64,000 bases of DNA from Pseudoalteromonas phenolica (GTDB lineage: Bacteria > Pseudomonadota > Gammaproteobacteria > Enterobacterales > Alteromonadaceae). Location: contig NZ_CP013187.1 of the NCBI RefSeq assembly GCF_001444405.1, positions 1,674,001 through 1,738,000 of the forward strand. The letters run 5' to 3'. Positions 1 to 7,956 of the stretch are shown here, piece after piece; the first letter of the stretch is position 1, and each line of letters begins with the position of its first letter. The notes beneath the pieces are model-generated. The model was not told the origin of the DNA. It made no database searches and saw only the letters and a list, made by a program, of their open reading frames with translations. The position numbers and the translations under genes were made by a program.

Positions 1-322
1 TTTCTGGGCTGTCGTAAATTGCCACTTCAGGCATTTTTATACCTACTTGCTCCGCTTGACGCGCAACCGTTGTCATTAACCAATGTTCAATTTCATTTCT
101 TGGTTGCTCAATGACATAAGCGCCAGTGGACTTCTTGGCCATCCATTTCGACATGAATAGTGAAATGAATGCACCACCAAAGCCAAAAACTGTAGATATC
201 ATTAAAATACCACCAAGGCTTCGGTTACTAATACCAAAGACACTCATCAAGATGGATAAGACTAAACCTAACACGATCATCACCGCTAGGTTTGTAATTA
301 AAAACAACACGACTCGTTTCAT
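1..322 (-). CDS. htpX: Protease HtpX, N-terminal part (cut by window edge)
   Basis: Membrane-bound zinc metalloprotease of family M48, involved in quality control of inner-membrane proteins. Only about the first 107 residues are inside the window; the catalytic HExxH lies beyond the edge. What can be seen is the HtpX N-terminus: a first hydrophobic segment starting MKRVVLFLITNLAVM, a second hydrophobic segment, then SLFMSKWMAKKS and the family-typical VIEQPRNEIEHWL and AEQVGIKMPEVAIYDSPE. These match the E. coli protein closely from memory. The start codon at 320-322 aligns with the E. coli start. Identity is secure; activity cannot be judged from the part present. Confidence 0.93.
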   Translation of the reverse strand, partial: MKRVVLFLITNLAVMIVLGLVLSILMSVFGISNRSLGGILMISTVFGFGGAFISLFMSKWMAKKSTGAYVIEQPRNEIEHWLMTTVARQAEQVGIKMPEVAIYDSPE

Positions 323-499
323 AAGACCCCTCGAAAATAAAGCCAATCAGTAATTTGTGCGAATATTTGTTTTAAAGTTCAATATTTATCAATATATGGG
401 CGAAATGTTTCGTTTAAATAGTTTCAAACAAAAATTTGGGTTTGTTGATACCTAAATACGTTAATCTTGTGGTTTGGGTTTGAAATAGTGCGGCTATGA

Positions 500-525
500 A
501 GCAGCCAGGATAAAATCCTAGCTGC
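500..525. terminator. Inverted repeat between the serine hydrolase gene and htpX
   Basis: AGCAGC-C-AGGAT / ATCCT-A-GCTGCT forms an 11-12 bp stem with one mismatch and a three-base loop. It lies just after the stop of the minus-strand gene at 547-1986 and may end its transcript, but neither side has a clear T-run, so it is a weak terminator candidate. Confidence 0.4.
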
Positions 526-546
526 TTATGGTGAGGTTTAGGATAG

Positions 547-1986
547 TTAAAGTCGTTTCATAAGTTGATTTACTTTTGCGATAACAGGCCAAGCTGAAGA
601 CTCATAATTACCCAACACAACTAAGATATAGCCTTTTTCTTTATACATATTTAAACGAGCGGTCATACCAAGGTGCTGGCCGTTATGACCAATAATGGTA
701 TTTTCTTCGTCGCCTCTTATTGAAAAGCCATATCCCCAGTTATTAGCATTAAGCTCGGGTTTTGCACTTAGTGCTTGTTGAGCGAGAGATTTGCTTATTA
801 ATTTCCCATTTTGCAGTGCAATCGCAAATTTATGTAGATCTGACACTGTAGAGTAGCCTCCACCAGCCGGGCCTCCTTTTACAGACTGAAACATTAAATT
901 CTCGGTGATTTGGCCGGTTTCTACTGAAAACCAATAGTTTCTTGCCGTATTCTTAACGGGCACGTCTAAGTCAAAACTGCCACTATTGCGCATATCTGCT
1001 TTGGCATAAACGTGTTTATTAATGTAGTCGAAGTAGCTTTCACCGGTCACATTTTCGATGATTTTCCCAAGCAGCATCATGCCATTATTGCTATATCTCC
1101 ATCTTGAACCGGGTTCAAAGGTCGTATCAATGGAAGGAAGTAGGGGGATTATATCTTTTAATGAACGGACTTTATTTTGAATTGCATTAAATCCTTCTCC
1201 ATTACCGATCCCCGATGTATGACTCAGCAAATGTTTAATTTTAATTTTCGAGAAATCTCCCTCACCTAAGAGGCGAGAGTCAATGTACTTTGTCATTGGG
1301 TCATCTAGTGACATTTTACCTTGTTGAACTAGCTGCAAAATAGCAATACTGGTAAACATCTTGTTCATAGAGCCAATTTGAAATTTCGTATTTAAATTAT
1401 TTGGCACATCGTAACGTCTCGAAGCTAAACCATGCGCAGCAGAAAAAAGTACTTTGTCACCTTTAGCGAGTAAAATAGCACCCGAGAACGCGCCATTATT
1501 CGCCAGTCTGGTACTGTAGCTTTTAACTTCTTCAACAAATCTATCATCTGATAATTTAGAAAGATGAGAGGTATCTTTTGGATTTTCCCCAATATACCAA
1601 CCTGTAATAGCATGCTTTTGCTCATTATTGAAATAGATCACCATGCGATATTGCATATCAATGTTTTTAGAATAAACCGTACTAATATGCTGCAAGCCGT
1701 TGTCTGTTTTTTCTAATTTAGAATCTAAGACTTCTAAATTGCCAAGGTAAAGTGCTTTATTCATTGAATAGCCAACATACCTGTCTTTACCTGTTCCCTC
1801 CCACCGTGAAAGCGCATCTTTTGAGAATTGAGAAACAACAAAGTTTTCTATGTTAGACAGTTTTTGAGAATTCAGAGCGGTTAAAAAAGTATCTGCTAAT
1901 TTATTATGATTAAGGGTATTTTCAGCTGCAAATGAGCCGTTGCTAGCAAATGCTAACAGAGAAAGAGCAATAAAAGTTCGCTTCAT
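547..1986 (-). CDS. Exported serine hydrolase, class C beta-lactamase/DD-peptidase family
   Basis: A 479-residue exported protein. Residues 1-20 are a Sec signal peptide (MKRTFIALSLLAFASNGSFA). Residues about 28-135 look like an NTF2/DUF3887-like accessory domain, and about 155-475 form a Beta-lactamase (PF00144) domain. The catalytic signatures are visible: SMNK at 206-209 (SxxK), YSN at 298-300 (YxN) and HNG at 434-436 (equivalent of KTG). Family members include penicillin-binding DD-peptidases, esterases and D-amino-acid peptidases. Lysine is replaced by histidine in the third motif, as in many non-lactamase members, so I would not call it a resistance enzyme. It is divergent from the ToxR-like regulator at 2140, which may control it. 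The substrate is unknown. Confidence 0.85.
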   Translation of the reverse strand: MKRTFIALSLLAFASNGSFAAENTLNHNKLADTFLTALNSQKLSNIENFVVSQFSKDALSRWEGTGKDRYVGYSMNKALYLGNLEVLDSKLEKTDNGLQHISTVYSKNIDMQYRMVIYFNNEQKHAITGWYIGENPKDTSHLSKLSDDRFVEEVKSYSTRLANNGAFSGAILLAKGDKVLFSAAHGLASRRYDVPNNLNTKFQIGSMNKMFTSIAILQLVQQGKMSLDDPMTKYIDSRLLGEGDFSKIKIKHLLSHTSGIGNGEGFNAIQNKVRSLKDIIPLLPSIDTTFEPGSRWRYSNNGMMLLGKIIENVTGESYFDYINKHVYAKADMRNSGSFDLDVPVKNTARNYWFSVETGQITENLMFQSVKGGPAGGGYSTVSDLHKFAIALQNGKLISKSLAQQALSAKPELNANNWGYGFSIRGDEENTIIGHNGQHLGMTARLNMYKEKGYILVVLGNYESSAWPVIAKVNQLMKRL

Positions 1987-2079
1987 GTTGTATTCCTTTT
2001 GTATTTAATTGATTAATATGGCTGTCGGCCTTAGTGACTGTTTTACTTTTATATTCGTAAGTAGGCGATGAGGAAGTCG

Positions 2080-2108
2080 TTAAGAACAGATTAAGAAAGG
2101 CTTAAGGA
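2080..2108 (+). promoter_or_regulatory. Three direct repeats TTAAGRA with 11-bp period
   Basis: TTAAGAA begins at 2080, TTAAGAA at 2091 and TTAAGGA at 2102, exactly 11 bp apart. Tandem half-sites on an 11-bp period are typical of OmpR/PhoB-type winged-helix regulators, and the neighbouring gene at 2140 encodes such a domain. They lie in the 153-bp divergent region, close to the regulator's start, so autoregulation and control of the serine hydrolase gene are likely inferences. Confidence 0.55.
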
Positions 2109-2139
2109 AAATATAACTAATAATTACAAAGAGATAAGA

Positions 2140-4242
2140 TTGGATTCATCATATAAAAATTTACCAAAAAAAATTTCTATCAATGAATTTAGAGTTGATT
2201 TTGGAACTGGGCAGATTTCGACAGATACAAAAATAGAGGTGATAGAGCCAAAAGTAATGGATTTGCTAAGGGTACTCTGTGGTGCACCTAAACAGGTTCA
2301 TAGAGCCGAAGTTTTATTTGAAAAAGTTTGGCCCAGATCTATTTACAGCCCTAACTCAGTTAGAAGAAATATAGCTTTACTGAGACAAGCATTATCCGAT
2401 GAAGATAAAACGCTAATTAAAACCCACCCCAAAAGAGGATATAGTTTAGAAGCCTCGATTAAATTGATTGATAGTGCGAACGGAGAAACAGAACAACAAG
2501 GCTCAAGCTTAGAAGTTCAAAAGTCTGCATTACTCAAGATAAAACCATCAAACTTGGCTTTGATATGCTTAATCTTATGTATTGTCGCGGTTTCTAGTGT
2601 GGTTTTATTCAAACCTCAAAAGTCAAAAATTCAGCTTTTAAACCTGAGTCCGATCACATCTAGCAATGATAAAGAGCGTTATATGCAGGTTAGCCCTGAT
2701 GGTCGCTATATGGCTTATATTCAGAGTGGACTTAGTCAACGCGGACCTAGTCAACGCAGGCTACTATTGAAAGACCTTGTAACGCAAAAGGAGTGGCCTT
2801 TAAGCCAAAATGCTAAAGCTTATACATATCTTGCATGGGATGTTCATTTAAATAGTATTGTCTATTCCTCAAAAGAACAAAATAACATCTCTTTTAATCG
2901 TATTTTACTGGACGCACAACGAAAGCCAGTTTCGGAGCAAATACTATTTCAGCGGCAAGACATCACTTGGAATAGCGTATTTTTCATTGATGATAAACAG
3001 AACCTTTATTATCTAGCGAATAACAATAGCTCTGAGCACAGCCGCAATGCGAGTTTGTATAAACATAATTTAAATACTGGACTATCAGAGACAATCCTGA
3101 GTCCTAATGATGATTATAAGCCTTACAAAATTTCCCTCTCTCCAACACAGTCTCGTCTTGCCATATTAGGATTTAATAAACATGGCATTTCTGAACTTAA
3201 AAGCTTAGAACTTAACTCTAGGCGCATAACAAGCATAGCTGAGATTGATCACAACTGGCACTTCTTATCTTGGTTTGAGAACGAAAACGCTCTGCTTTTA
3301 AGTAATGGAAGCCAGCTGAAACAATTAAATTTGTCTGGCGACATAACAACACTCGACTATAAGAGCTATAACTTCCTGGTTTACCCTCAAATCGTTAAAA
3401 GCAAATTATATTTTATTGAAGCAAAATCAGATCAAGACATTCTGAAAACGGATCTTCATACCTTGGCAGGGCCAAAAAAAGTTGTAGATTCGAATACGGT
3501 TGATATGAACCCAAGTTTGTCTCCCGATGAAACTAGAATAGCTTATGTATCTCTTAAGAATGGTTTGCCGCAAATATTTATAAAGCATAATTCCACTGGC
3601 CAGGAGCGCCTAGTATTCAACAATGAAGACAATGAATATGCTTTGACACAGGCGTTTTGGGATAAAGAGGGTAAACGGCTTGTAAGTAGCATCAACAATA
3701 AACCTTTTATTATTCATCTTGAAGAAAAGCATCATTCTTTGCAGTGGCTAGATAAAATAATAGGTGTGCCAAAAGCATGGTACCAACATTCAGATGAAAT
3801 ATTATTTGTTGATAAAGGAACTCATACTGACAATCTCAACAGATTTAATTTAAATACTGAAGTATCTCAAAGCTTAAATATCGAGTTGGCAAAAAAACAA
3901 GTTTTCTTAGACAACAATGATAACTTACTTAGTTTTGAGAGCGGTGAGATATTTAATCACGGCAATAATACATCGCTACTAAGCAATCAAGGTACTATTA
4001 AACGACTTTATCCTCAAAAAGACGGATTTTATTATTTAAAGGGCCAAGGCCAGCGCTTTCAATTAGCATACTATCGATTTCAACAACCTGATCAGTCTGG
4101 TGAGGTCTTGGATAATGACGTACAAATTTTCTGTGCCGAATTTTGTAATCAAATTTCTGAAATTAAAGGGAATACTATTTTACTAAAAGATAGTAAAAAC
4201 TCAGCTGATATTCTGAGGTTAGAACTAAAAAAAACGTTTTAA
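2140..4242 (+). CDS. ToxR/CadC-like transmembrane transcriptional regulator with periplasmic propeller domain
   Basis: A 700-residue one-component regulator. Residues about 10-106 are an OmpR-type winged helix (Trans_reg_C), ending in the typical recognition-helix and wing text NSVRRNIALLRQAL and IKTHPKRGYSLEA. A single membrane helix at about 138-157 follows, and the remaining ~540 residues are periplasmic with TolB/PD40-like beta-propeller repeats (VSPDGRYMAYIQSG, LSPDETRIAYVS). This is the layout of CadC/ToxR-type sensors that bind DNA while anchored in the membrane. Translation appears to begin at a TTG preceded by AGAGAT; the first in-frame ATG would remove part of the winged helix. It probably regulates the divergent serine hydrolase gene. 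The ligand is unknown. Confidence 0.85.
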   Translation: MDSSYKNLPKKISINEFRVDFGTGQISTDTKIEVIEPKVMDLLRVLCGAPKQVHRAEVLFEKVWPRSIYSPNSVRRNIALLRQALSDEDKTLIKTHPKRGYSLEASIKLIDSANGETEQQGSSLEVQKSALLKIKPSNLALICLILCIVAVSSVVLFKPQKSKIQLLNLSPITSSNDKERYMQVSPDGRYMAYIQSGLSQRGPSQRRLLLKDLVTQKEWPLSQNAKAYTYLAWDVHLNSIVYSSKEQNNISFNRILLDAQRKPVSEQILFQRQDITWNSVFFIDDKQNLYYLANNNSSEHSRNASLYKHNLNTGLSETILSPNDDYKPYKISLSPTQSRLAILGFNKHGISELKSLELNSRRITSIAEIDHNWHFLSWFENENALLLSNGSQLKQLNLSGDITTLDYKSYNFLVYPQIVKSKLYFIEAKSDQDILKTDLHTLAGPKKVVDSNTVDMNPSLSPDETRIAYVSLKNGLPQIFIKHNSTGQERLVFNNEDNEYALTQAFWDKEGKRLVSSINNKPFIIHLEEKHHSLQWLDKIIGVPKAWYQHSDEILFVDKGTHTDNLNRFNLNTEVSQSLNIELAKKQVFLDNNDNLLSFESGEIFNHGNNTSLLSNQGTIKRLYPQKDGFYYLKGQGQRFQLAYYRFQQPDQSGEVLDNDVQIFCAEFCNQISEIKGNTILLKDSKNSADILRLELKKTF

Positions 4243-4315
4243 GGTAGATAGTGACTTTTAAGTTCTATTTTATTTAATTATGATGCTTTTTTTGTTTGGA
4301 TTGTAGAAACAAGTG

Positions 4316-4861
4316 ATGAAGTATAAACATAACTTATTAATAATAATGATCTTAACCTTCCTATCAGGGTGTGTTGCAGTTAAATATGATCCTTCTAAGC
4401 CTTTAGATGCAGAGCAGGGACTAGTATTGGCAAGAATTACGAAAACCGGGTATGCAAGCACCGCCCAGTTTTTGACTAAGAATAAAAACAAAATACTTGA
4501 TAATTATAGTTTTGTCATGAGGTTAGAAGAGAACTTCTTCTTATTTCCAATGTCAGCTGGCACCCACCTATTTGATGAAGCAATCTATATGCAAGGCTCA
4601 GCTTTGGTAAAACCTGATTTGGAGTGTATTGGTGAGTTTGAGATTAAAGCGGGAATGATTAATTATATTGGTGATCTGTACTTTGATATTTCACCAGCAA
4701 ACAATTACATCATTTTTTCAACGCATGGTTCTTCTTACAAGGTAGAAGATAATTTTGAAGATACGAAAAAAATTGCAGAATTAAGATACCAAAATATTGG
4801 AGATAAGTTTCAGTTCACCAAATCCGTAGTTGGACCGAGTACTTGTCAAAAAGACGATTAA
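4316..4861 (+). CDS. Predicted lipoprotein of unknown function
   Basis: About 181 residues. The N-terminus MKYKHNLLIIMILTFLSGC is a lipoprotein signal with the lipobox LSGC, so the mature protein would begin with the acylated cysteine. The rest is soluble, with no family I recognise. Two start codons overlap here, GTG at 4313 and ATG at 4316; I prefer ATG. It is 73 bp downstream of the ToxR-like regulator on the same strand and may share its transcript. No motif points to a function. Confidence 0.7.
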   Translation: MKYKHNLLIIMILTFLSGCVAVKYDPSKPLDAEQGLVLARITKTGYASTAQFLTKNKNKILDNYSFVMRLEENFFLFPMSAGTHLFDEAIYMQGSALVKPDLECIGEFEIKAGMINYIGDLYFDISPANNYIIFSTHGSSYKVEDNFEDTKKIAELRYQNIGDKFQFTKSVVGPSTCQKDD

Positions 4862-4887
4862 AGAGGCAAAAAGGGATCTTTAACTTT

Positions 4888-5010
4888 TTAAAAGCAATGT
4901 TGAGGTTTTGGGGGGAAATTTGTCAAAATCTCAGCAATAGTTTTGTTTATAGTACCTGAGTATTGCTTTTGTCCTTGTTTTTTACTTAAACAACCTTTTT
5001 TATGCCCAAC
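4888..5010 (-). pseudogene. Decayed remnant of a DUF4136 lipoprotein gene (C-terminal end)
   Basis: Reading the minus strand gives GHKKGCLSKKQ, then INKTIAEILTNFPPK, then a stop at 4888-4890. The intact DUF4136 protein at 10090-10641 ends with GAKEGRLRKKQ, then INKTIAEILKNFPPK. The nucleotide sequences also match (aaaatctcagc...tttttttac). Upstream of about 5010 the similarity fades and no start or lipobox can be found, so only the last ~40 codons survive. It lies in the same orientation as the intact copy 5 kb away. Confidence 0.75.
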
Positions 5011-5104
5011 CCTAACTCGCATTGACAGTAGTGTAAGTCAGCTCATAGTAATCTTGTTTAAGAAGATAAAACGAATCTAAATTTTTATTAATATGAAATT
5101 AAAA

Positions 5105-5614
5105 TCAAAGTAATTTGGTTCTACTTTCATTTTTACACGATGAGACATGGTTTTCTTTTATTAGGTTTTCAAGCGTGCTTGCAGAGTTGTAGCCTTGGGT
5201 ATAAAAAGTTAACGTTCCGTATTTATTAAAAATTAAAGCCATTGGAACAGGGGGTTTACCTCCTAGAGCCTTAACTATTTCAGGGTGAGTAACAAACGCC
5301 GGAAAATGATTCCTTTTCTTTCTTAAAGCGCGCTTCAGATCTCTGTTGTTACCATTGATCCCCAACATTATACTTCTGACTTCGGGGCATTGAGTCTTGA
5401 GTAATTTTAAAGCCTTGTGCTGTTTCTCGCACCAATTACAGTTTGGCATAAAGAACGAAGCAATGATGGGTCGGTTTTTAAATTGAGATAATGTTTCTTG
5501 TTTACCGTATGCTGAGTCATTCAGACGCAGCATAGCCAGTTCATAAAACTCAAATGCATGAGCTTTATGAACAAAAAACAGTAAAAACAGTACAGTGGCT
5601 GTTTTAAAATTCAT
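5105..5614 (-). CDS. Exported thioredoxin-like protein with CNWC active site
   Basis: A 169-residue exported thioredoxin-fold protein. Residues 1-20 (MNFKTATVLFLLFFVHKAHA) are a signal peptide. The fold's central signature is present as ASFFMPNCNWCEKQHKAL, giving a CxxC pair at Cys59 and Cys62, and the cis-proline region appears as KPPVPMALIF. It resembles TlpA/DsbE-like periplasmic disulfide reductases. Its start overlaps the end of the upstream TonB receptor gene by 11 bp, which indicates one transcript and translational coupling. Because that receptor has its own CxxC in the plug, this redoxin may act on the receptor or on its ligand; that is inference. Confidence 0.8.
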   Translation of the reverse strand: MNFKTATVLFLLFFVHKAHAFEFYELAMLRLNDSAYGKQETLSQFKNRPIIASFFMPNCNWCEKQHKALKLLKTQCPEVRSIMLGINGNNRDLKRALRKKRNHFPAFVTHPEIVKALGGKPPVPMALIFNKYGTLTFYTQGYNSASTLENLIKENHVSSCKNESRTKLL

Positions 5615-7706
5615 AGGTTAAACCAGCGTACGCCATTCTTCCGCGAAGTGGGCCATGAATGTAAACAACATCGTAGCCGCCTTCGGCGTCGAACATAAGC
5701 GGGCTGCCCATATCTTCTGCTTGGTTATAGTCAAATAAATTACTGGCACCAAAATATAATGTGAATGTTTCAGACATTGCTTTTGATACTTTCATGTCTA
5801 CTGTGATGTAACTTTCAGCCGTAGTTGGTTTTGCAAACTGCGCTTGCGTATCGTTATAACCCTCATAGCCGTACTCAGTGAGGTCTCTACTCGCTACCCA
5901 GGTTGCACTTGAGATAATCTCCCAACTTTTAAAGTGTAGGTCAGAACTAATAGACGCTCTTTTCTCTATGGGTGCAATACCGAATGAAGCTTTAAATGAA
6001 TCGTCATAGTGATATTGCTCGGCAATTGCGTAAATAGTCAGGTCGTCGGTTACCTGATAATTAGCAGAGATATCTATTGCAGTGACAGCCGCTGTTTCTG
6101 TTAGCTGAGTAAGAAGCGGTGTACCTTCATCATTCTCGGAGAGTGTTGCTAGATGATCGACTTTTGTATGTGCTGCAGAGGCAGTAACGGTCAGTGTTTC
6201 TTCTTCGTAGCTCAATGAATAAGTCGCTGATTTTGAACGCTCAGGTTGATTCACTTCAACCAAGAAACCTTTTCCAGAATCTAAAATTCCGTGATCACTT
6301 TCAAAGAATGAGAGGGGAGCACGGTACCCTTGACCAAATGATAATCGTGAAGTTAATGTTTCGTTATGGAAATAACGCATATCTACACGTGGTGAAATGA
6401 TGGTTTTATCAATTTCAACACCTGGTTTGCTAGCATCAACAAAGTCAGCCTTAATTTGATCAAGGCGGATTGCAGCTGAAGCTTCGAAATAATCGCTTGG
6501 TAACCAAGTATCTTGAATGTATAAACCCGTTGTATCGTAGTCAAAACTATCAGAGACATAGTTTTCAGTCCCTTCAAGCGCAGCAGATGCAGAGCGCATT
6601 TCTTCTTTGCGCTGATCGAAACCAAATGTTAATAAATGCTTGTCGTTTAGGTCATAATTAAAGCGAACTGATGTATAGAACATAGTATCTTCAGCATAAT
6701 AATCAGTGCTTTCATAAAATGAGTCTTGTGTATGATCGACATAGGCCAGACTTGAAGTCACATTTAATCGAGAAGAAATCTCATGCAACCAACTAATACT
6801 AGCTTCTTCACGATCTGTTTTTACCCATTCAGCGGTTTCCCATGCATTACCAACATAACGGTTCCTTACATCATTGCCTTCAAATAGGCTGTCAGCTTCA
6901 CCAAGGTTGACACTCGCTAAAGTTGCAGAAATGCTGGTTGCTGTATCTCCCAGTACTGGACCACCAAATACTTCTGATTGAGTCTGATTCAAACGAATTC
7001 GGATATTATTTAAATAGTCTATATCATGAGACAAACTCAAAGTAAGAGATTGGTTTGTTAGGGCTGGGTTTTCACTAACGCCATTTTTGTCGCCATCGAA
7101 CTGATCTTTATTGTCGTATTGACCAATCAAAATAGCTTTAGTGCGACCATCTTCACTAATACCCGTTGCCATGCCAGACACGAGTCGATAGCCATTACTG
7201 CCTGCAGCAATGTCTAGTTCTACCTTTTCTTCACTCGGATCACTGGTTACTAGATTTACAGTGCCACCAATTGCCTCTGGTGCAGTAAGAGAAGCACCTG
7301 CTCCTCGAGCGATTTCAATGCGACCTATACCCGCAGCCGCAACTGAATCCATACCATAAAATCCAGAGATCATAGTGTGCATAGGTATGCCGTCAACAAG
7401 TACGTTGGTATGCTCACCTTTGAGGCCATTAATCATGATACGTTTTGCACCACACATAGCGCATTCATTTGAAACACGAATACCAATGGCATTTTTAATC
7501 GCATCAGCCAAGCTCGATGATTGTGTATTTTTAATATAATCTTCTGATAAAAGTTCAGTTTTAGAAATATCATCTTTTAAAGCACCAGACTCTATCAGGC
7601 GAGACCTTACACCTTTAACTTCTATTGTTTCTACTTCTTGTTGTTCAGAAATTGGTGCTGATGCTGTAGACGCTATAACAGCTAGCGTTGGAAATAGTAA
7701 TGCCAT
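5604..7706 (-). CDS. TonB-dependent outer-membrane receptor with a CxxC motif in the plug
   Basis: A 700-residue TonB-dependent receptor. A TonB box-like segment (VETIEVKG, about 25-32) precedes a plug domain (about 40-155) with the normal landmarks NVLVDGIPM, IGRIEIARGAGAS and AIGGTVNLVT. The barrel follows and ends YAGLTYEF with the usual terminal Phe. The unusual feature is ECAMCGAKR at residues 81-89, with Cys82 and Cys85 spaced CxxC just before the conserved MINGLKGEHT strand. The signal peptide is short and lacks a basic n-region; an in-frame TAA lies two codons upstream of the chosen ATG (see findings). It overlaps the downstream redoxin gene and diverges from an S9 peptidase. The substrate is not deducible; metal complexes, peptides or thiol compounds are possible. 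Confidence 0.88.
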   Translation of the reverse strand: MALLFPTLAVIASTASAPISEQQEVETIEVKGVRSRLIESGALKDDISKTELLSEDYIKNTQSSSLADAIKNAIGIRVSNECAMCGAKRIMINGLKGEHTNVLVDGIPMHTMISGFYGMDSVAAAGIGRIEIARGAGASLTAPEAIGGTVNLVTSDPSEEKVELDIAAGSNGYRLVSGMATGISEDGRTKAILIGQYDNKDQFDGDKNGVSENPALTNQSLTLSLSHDIDYLNNIRIRLNQTQSEVFGGPVLGDTATSISATLASVNLGEADSLFEGNDVRNRYVGNAWETAEWVKTDREEASISWLHEISSRLNVTSSLAYVDHTQDSFYESTDYYAEDTMFYTSVRFNYDLNDKHLLTFGFDQRKEEMRSASAALEGTENYVSDSFDYDTTGLYIQDTWLPSDYFEASAAIRLDQIKADFVDASKPGVEIDKTIISPRVDMRYFHNETLTSRLSFGQGYRAPLSFFESDHGILDSGKGFLVEVNQPERSKSATYSLSYEEETLTVTASAAHTKVDHLATLSENDEGTPLLTQLTETAAVTAIDISANYQVTDDLTIYAIAEQYHYDDSFKASFGIAPIEKRASISSDLHFKSWEIISSATWVASRDLTEYGYEGYNDTQAQFAKPTTAESYITVDMKVSKAMSETFTLYFGASNLFDYNQAEDMGSPLMFDAEGGYDVVYIHGPLRGRMAYAGLTYEF

Positions 7707-7956
7707 TAATTATGGATCCTTGACAAGATTAGATTGAAAAACTTTCATTATGTTATATTGTAACATTTTTATTTTCACCTATAAAAAGTAAAAATATGTA
7801 ACTAATTTTCCAAATGATATTAGTTATCAATTGTATTTGTTGAGTCTATCGTTCTAATTGCAAAATGCAATGAAGTATATTCATTTAGCGATTACGTTTT
7901 GTGATATACGTATGAAGCAAGACAAATTATTTGAGATGTTAATTTAAGGAATTGAA

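Noticed and set aside
547..1986. Beta-lactamase resistance gene
   Set aside because: The family signature is present, but the third motif is HNG rather than KTG and an extra N-terminal domain is attached; a DD-peptidase or esterase-like role is at least as likely.
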